From positions 909,497 through 973,496 of the forward strand of contig NZ_LMJW01000022.1 of the NCBI RefSeq assembly GCF_001429505.1: a DNA stretch of 64,000 nucleotides. Reading direction: 5' to 3'. Origin of the DNA: Allobosea sp. Root483D1 (lineage in GTDB: Bacteria; Pseudomonadota; Alphaproteobacteria; Rhizobiales; Beijerinckiaceae). Positions 60,642-64,000 of this stretch are shown piece after piece. Numbering within the stretch: position 1 is the first letter of the stretch; the number at the start of each line of letters is the position of its first letter. The notes beneath the pieces are model-generated. The model saw only the letters and a list, made by a program, of their open reading frames with translations, did not search any database and was not told where the DNA came from. Position numbers and translations under genes: made by a program.

Positions 60642-60899
60642 ATGCGGCGTCGCCAGTTTCTTTTAGGCCTGATCGGAATCGTCGCGGGCGGCGCTACGCT
60701 GGCCGTATCGCCACCCGTCCAGGCCGCAGCCAGCCCGCTCGATCTCGACCGGGCCCTGGCAGCGGCTCCCCAAGCCGACGCCGAGTACTCGCTGCTGGTC
60801 GGGCGATTGACGCATCGCCGGCGGGCGGGCGGCTGGTGGCGCCAACGCGTGGCCAGAGCCCGGGCCTGGGGGCGCAGAGGGCGGCCGGGCCGGCGCTGA
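60642..60899 (+). CDS. Small Tat-exported basic protein, hypothetical
   Basis: An 85-residue protein with a twin-arginine-like signal (MRRRQFLLGLIGIVAGGATLAVSPPVQA) and a short mature part that ends in a strongly basic tail (HRRRAGGWWRQRVARARAWGRRGRPGRR). An excellent GAGGAGAAGG site lies just before the ATG. It follows opgH by 124 bases on the same strand, so it could share the operon. I know of no family. The basic mature peptide could bind an anionic glucan or the envelope, but that is guesswork. Confidence 0.62.
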   Translation: MRRRQFLLGLIGIVAGGATLAVSPPVQAAASPLDLDRALAAAPQADAEYSLLVGRLTHRRRAGGWWRQRVARARAWGRRGRPGRR

Positions 60900-60930
60900 G
60901 CCGCCCCGAGCCTGGAAGAGCTGCCCCTGC

Positions 60931-61806
60931 TCAGCCCAGCTCGAAGACGATGGCGCAGCCGAACGCCGCGCTCGCCGGAACGACGAGCCGGCCCCCCTCG
61001 CGGCGGCAGGCGATGCCATGCTCGGCGAGCCGCGTCCGGACGGTGTCGAGATCCGGCACCGTGACTGCGAAACCGGCGAAGCGGGGCTGATCCCGCCGGC
61101 TTTCATCGTCGAGCATCGCCGCGGCCGCTGGCGGCGTCAGCACCTCGAGGCGCCCGCGCGGCAGTGGCAGGCGCAGGCCCGCTTCCGGCGTCGCCAAGCT
61201 CTCGGCACCCGAGAAGGCGCTGAGGAAATCCGTCTGCGCGGCCGGCTCCCGCGTTACCAGGAACACGGCGGAAAGCCCGCTCGCGCCATTGTCGTGCTGC
61301 TGGAACGCCGGATTCCAGAAATTCTGCGGCTCGTGCTGCTGGCACAGGAAGAAGCCGCATTCCGGCGCGGCCGGATTGTCGGCGAAGGCGAGCGAAAACG
61401 CGACGCGGACCTCGCTGCCGTCAGGGCGGCGCGCCTGCCGCTCGAAGAAGAAAGGTTCGAAATCGCCGATTCCCGCAGTACGGAAGCCTTCGGCGTCGCC
61501 GGTCGAATCGCGGCTTTCCAGCACCAGCATCGACATGCCCTCGCCCCGCGCCAGACCGTCGCGCACGAAGGCGCCGAAGGAGAAACTCCGCGACGCATGC
61601 GGCGGAATCAGCGTGGCGTCGCCGACCGTGATCAATTCGAGGAAGGCGCCCGGGAACTGGACGATCCGGTTCTCGGTGCCCCAGGGGTGGCGGTTGCGCG
61701 CGCCGACGCGGAAACCGAGCTTCTCATAGAAGGCGCCGGCGGCATCGAGATCGGCGACGCCGATGACGAGATGATCGAGGCCGCGCGTTTCTGAAGGCAT
61801 GGTCAT
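60931..61806 (-). CDS. VOC-family glyoxalase-like protein
   Basis: A 291-residue protein of the vicinal-oxygen-chelate fold with a glyoxalase-like domain. It begins RGLDHLVIGVADLDAAGAFYEKLGFRVGARNRHPWGTENRIVQFPGAFLELI, the first beta-alpha-beta-beta-beta unit with a metal-ligand histidine; a second unit includes GLSAVFLVTREPAAQTDFLSAFSGAE and FAGFAVTVPDLDTVRTRL. The substrate is not predictable. It lies 21 bases after the glutathionylspermidine-synthase-like gene on the same strand. Starts at 61806 and 61800 are equivalent. Confidence 0.86.
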   Translation of the reverse strand: MTMPSETRGLDHLVIGVADLDAAGAFYEKLGFRVGARNRHPWGTENRIVQFPGAFLELITVGDATLIPPHASRSFSFGAFVRDGLARGEGMSMLVLESRDSTGDAEGFRTAGIGDFEPFFFERQARRPDGSEVRVAFSLAFADNPAAPECGFFLCQQHEPQNFWNPAFQQHDNGASGLSAVFLVTREPAAQTDFLSAFSGAESLATPEAGLRLPLPRGRLEVLTPPAAAAMLDDESRRDQPRFAGFAVTVPDLDTVRTRLAEHGIACRREGGRLVVPASAAFGCAIVFELG

Positions 61807-61827
61807 GGGCAAGCCGTAGCGTTGGCG

Positions 61828-62994
61828 CTACGGCTCGATGAAATGCGGCACGAAGCGCGAGGTGTTCTTGGTGATCGGAGTCGTATCCTCGCGGACCCCC
61901 AGCCCGCAAGGCTGCGAGGCGACGAGCCAGGAGCCGAGCACCGGATAGTTGCCGTCGAAGTTCGGCAGCATCGCGGTCGCCTGCAGGATGAAACCCTCGG
62001 CGCCATAGGGGCCGTCGTCGCTGTCGCGCACCGCACCGCCCTCGACCAGCGTCACATTGGCGCCCTCGCGCGAATAGAGCGGCTTGCGGACATGGTTGGC
62101 GCCGAGCTCCGCACAGCGCGGATCGTCCTCGAAAAACGCCGGCAGCAGATTGGGATGGCCGGGCGCCATCTCCCAGAGATAGGGCAACAGCCCCTTGCTG
62201 GAGACCAGCGCCTTCCAGGGCGGCTCGACGAACTGGCAGCGCGAGCCGGCGAGCGCCGAGGCATACTGCTCCCGGAACAGCCACTCCCAGGGGTAGAGCT
62301 TGAACAGCATCTCGATCGGCAGGCTGGCGCCGTCGCAAAAGCGCCCGTCGGCGAGCAGGCCGAGTTCCTCGATGAAGGTGAAGCGGGCGTCGATCCCGGC
62401 CTGGCTGGCGCAGTCGATCAGGTAGTCGACCGTGCCCTTGTCCTCGACGCTGCCCTGCACGCAGGTGAAATGCATGCGCTCCGGTCTGGGGCTGCGCAGG
62501 TCGCCGAAGGCGGCGATCAGGCGCTCGTGCAGCGAGTTGAACTGGTCGCAGCCGCGCGAGATCGCCCCACGTGCCATCGCCTGCTCGAGCCAGTCCCATT
62601 GCACGACGGACGCCTCGAACAGCGAGGTCGGCGTGTCGGCGTTGTATTCGAGCAGCTTGGCGGGGCCCTTGCCGTCATAGGCGAGGTCGAGGCGCCCGTA
62701 GAGATTGCGGTCGCCGCGCTGCCAGCTGTCGCGGATCAGGCCCCACTGCGCTTCCGGGACGGCGAGACGGCGCAGGATCTCCTCATCCTTGAGCGCGCGC
62801 TCGACGAAGGCGAAGCACAGCCCTTCGATCTCGCTGCTCGGCGCCTCGATATCCTCCTCGATCTGCTTCAGCGAGAAGGCGTAGGCGACGCTCTCGTCCC
62901 AGTAAGTCTCGCCGTCGAGCGTGTGATAGGCGAAGCCGAGGCGCTCGACCTCGCCCTGCCAATCCTTGCGTGGCGCGACGCGAAGCCTTTGCAT
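61828..62994 (-). CDS. Glutathionylspermidine synthase-like ATP-grasp protein (YjfC/YgiC type)
   Basis: A 388-residue protein homologous to the C-terminal synthetase domain of E. coli Gss. It forms amide bonds with ATP; the true substrates of YjfC/YgiC-type members are unknown. Key elements are YGRLDLAYDGKGPAKLLEYNADTPTSLFEASVVQWDWLEQ (metal and peptide site), NSLHERLIAAF, WEWLFREQYASAL and YSREGANVTLV, ending PNFDGNYPVLGSWLVASQPCGLGVREDTTPITKNTSRFVPHFI. The ATG at 62994 is adjacent to the DUF1190 stop; an upstream frame runs through that gene and is rejected. Confidence 0.92.
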   Translation of the reverse strand: MQRLRVAPRKDWQGEVERLGFAYHTLDGETYWDESVAYAFSLKQIEEDIEAPSSEIEGLCFAFVERALKDEEILRRLAVPEAQWGLIRDSWQRGDRNLYGRLDLAYDGKGPAKLLEYNADTPTSLFEASVVQWDWLEQAMARGAISRGCDQFNSLHERLIAAFGDLRSPRPERMHFTCVQGSVEDKGTVDYLIDCASQAGIDARFTFIEELGLLADGRFCDGASLPIEMLFKLYPWEWLFREQYASALAGSRCQFVEPPWKALVSSKGLLPYLWEMAPGHPNLLPAFFEDDPRCAELGANHVRKPLYSREGANVTLVEGGAVRDSDDGPYGAEGFILQATAMLPNFDGNYPVLGSWLVASQPCGLGVREDTTPITKNTSRFVPHFIEP

Positions 62995-62996
62995 GG

Positions 62997-63629
62997 TCAG
63001 GACGACGATGAGGAGGAATAGGAGCGCGAGGACGAGCCGAAGCCGCCGCGCGAGGCGACGCTGGGCGTGCTCGCCATCCCTGTCGAGGAGATGTTGCGGG
63101 CGACCATCGCCTGGCCCGCGGTCGTCGTATAGGCGCGCGAACGGCTGCTGCTGCCACCATAATAGCCGCCTGACGACGATGAAGACGACGAACTGCGGGC
63201 CGGCTGCTCGCATTCCGGCCGGCCGGAGCCGGGCTGGCGGGTGCCGGGTGGGCAGGCCGAACTGGTCGGTGGCAGCAGAGCCTGGGCCGCGCCACCGCCT
63301 GACATGAACTGGCGCGCCAGCATGATCCCCGCCAGCGCCGGGATGAAGACCTGGGCATTGTTCCAGGTCGCGCTCTGGCAGCCGCTGGCGCCGAACTCCT
63401 GCTCGCAGGAGGCGCTGCTGGTGAACTTCTTGGCCTCGCGCAGATGATTGGCCGAGGCCTCGTTGAAACGCTGCTCGCACTGGCTGGCGCTGAGCTGGTT
63501 GGCGGCCCGGCACTCGGCGACGTTGTTGTAGACCAGCGAATCGTCGGTCTCGCCGCCGGAGAGCGACCAATAGGTCGCGACCAGCACCACGCCCGCAGCG
63601 GCAAGCCCGATCTGGGTCGAGCGCTTCAT
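62997..63629 (-). CDS. DUF1190-family protein (YjfM/YgiB type)
   Basis: A 210-residue protein with an N-terminal signal or anchor (GLAAAGVVLVATYWSLSGG). The DUF1190 core follows: YNNVAECRAANQLSASQCEQRFNEASANHLREAKKFTSSASCEQEFGASGC, with four or more cysteines. A serine/glycine-rich C-terminal tail (residues 140-210, ending in SSSSS) is unusually low in complexity. The stop is 2 bases before the start of the ATP-grasp gene, and its start lies 9 bases after the DUF350 stop. Gene order equals that of E. coli yjfM-yjfC. Function unknown. Confidence 0.9.
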   Translation of the reverse strand: MKRSTQIGLAAAGVVLVATYWSLSGGETDDSLVYNNVAECRAANQLSASQCEQRFNEASANHLREAKKFTSSASCEQEFGASGCQSATWNNAQVFIPALAGIMLARQFMSGGGAAQALLPPTSSACPPGTRQPGSGRPECEQPARSSSSSSSSGGYYGGSSSRSRAYTTTAGQAMVARNISSTGMASTPSVASRGGFGSSSRSYSSSSSS

Positions 63630-63638
63630 CGGCCCCTC

Positions 63639-64000
63639 CTACAAGGTCATGCTGGCGGCGGCGAGCGTGCCGCTGATGACGGCGATCACCGCCAGCATCG
63701 CCGCCGAGGGAATCCGGTCTTCCTCGATCTTGCGCGACAAGTCGGGGATGACGATGCGGGCGAAGCCATAGGCGCCGAACTGGACGACCATGGCGATCAC
63801 CGCCCAGATTACCAGATCGGGGATGCTCGCGGCCTGCTCGATCGCCGTCTCCAGCGGCACCGAGAAGCCGATCAGGTTGCCCCCGAAGGCGATCGCGGCG
63901 GAGAGGTTGCCACCCCGGATCAGCGCGATCTCGTCATGGGCGGTCAGCCGCATATAGACCGCGGCGAAGCCGGCGATCAGCGCAAAGCCGACGCAGAAAT
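63639..64000 (-). CDS. DUF350-family membrane protein (YjfL type), 5' partial
   Basis: The frame stays open to the window end, so the N-terminus is missing (about 120 residues visible). Visible residues are FCVGFALIAGFAAVYMRLTAHDEIALIRGGNLSAAIAFGGNLIGFSVPLETAIEQA in pattern, then two more membrane segments and the tail SRKIEEDRIPSAAMLAVIAVISGTLAAASM. The motif AHDEIALIRGGNLSAAIAFGG and the ending match DUF350 proteins such as YjfL. Translation of the following DUF1190 gene begins 9 bases after its stop, so they are probably in one operon. Confidence 0.88.
   Translation of the reverse strand, partial: FCVGFALIAGFAAVYMRLTAHDEIALIRGGNLSAAIAFGGNLIGFSVPLETAIEQAASIPDLVIWAVIAMVVQFGAYGFARIVIPDLSRKIEEDRIPSAAMLAVIAVISGTLAAASMTL

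Noticed and set aside
58187..60643. An 818-codon open frame on the minus strand opposite opgH
   Set aside because: It is antisense to a full glucosyltransferase and its translation is charged low-complexity sequence.
61828..63570. A longer reading of the ATP-grasp gene through the DUF1190 gene, suggesting a fusion
   Set aside because: The upstream part is the wrong frame of the DUF1190 gene; the family N-terminus begins at the ATG at 62994.

Overview
The window is GC-rich, densely coded alphaproteobacterial chromosome, most like Hyphomicrobiales (Rhizobiales) and perhaps Bosea or a close relative. The genus is an inference from gene content and protein style; no 16S gene is present. Supporting points are the dusB-ntrBC-ntrYX-hfq-hflX block, fused ispDF, a pyruvate dehydrogenase E1-beta with its own lipoyl domain, DUF2865, RatA/Coq10 and a GcvT-free PDH-lpd operon. 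I see no phage, integrase, transposase, CRISPR array or rRNA.

Layout. 1-3874: sulfate uptake genes cysT(partial)-cysW-cysA, then an OsmC-like protein and a two-domain rhodanese, which together form a sulfur operon. 4123-13855: rimO, a membrane protein, quinone reductase, a UbiH-type hydroxylase, a CaiB-type CoA transferase/racemase, an AEC exporter, a GT-C-like membrane protein and a nucleoside deaminase. 14026-19814: a lipoprotein, an L,D-transpeptidase, an orphan amino-acid binding protein, tRNA-Glu, recJ and a DHA2 MFS pump. 20108-21171: two paralogous small secreted four-cysteine proteins flanking a hairpin-rich intergenic region. 21352-32645: guaB, a MAPEG protein, an RND efflux adaptor and pump, a DUF2865 protein, a malyl-CoA-lyase-like enzyme, hspQ and a phytoene-desaturase-like flavoprotein.

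32698-42105 (minus strand) carries the nitrogen-control block dusB, ntrB, ntrC, ntrY, ntrX, then hfq and hflX. 42289-45469: ispDF, a stand-alone CinA C-terminal amidase, ratA and lipA. 45565-46546: three GlsB/YeaQ-like small membrane proteins. 46617-53385 (minus): ftsB/divIC and the PDH operon pdhA-pdhB-pdhC-GDSL hydrolase-lpdA. 53420-58322 and beyond: an SGNH-like membrane protein, tRNA-Lys, glmU, and the osmoregulated periplasmic glucan genes opgG-opgH. 60931-64000 (minus): a DUF350-DUF1190-glutathionylspermidine-synthase-like-VOC cluster resembling E. coli yjfL-yjfM-yjfC.

The signal least explained by known genes is a roughly 91-nt element with three hairpins. It occurs once on each strand (20451-20542 plus, 38324-38413 minus), each time starting 10-16 nt after a stop codon and in the sense of its neighbours. 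The two copies differ by paired, compensatory stem changes. A second distinct repeat is a head-to-head pair of about 77-nt palindromic units between glmU and opgG.
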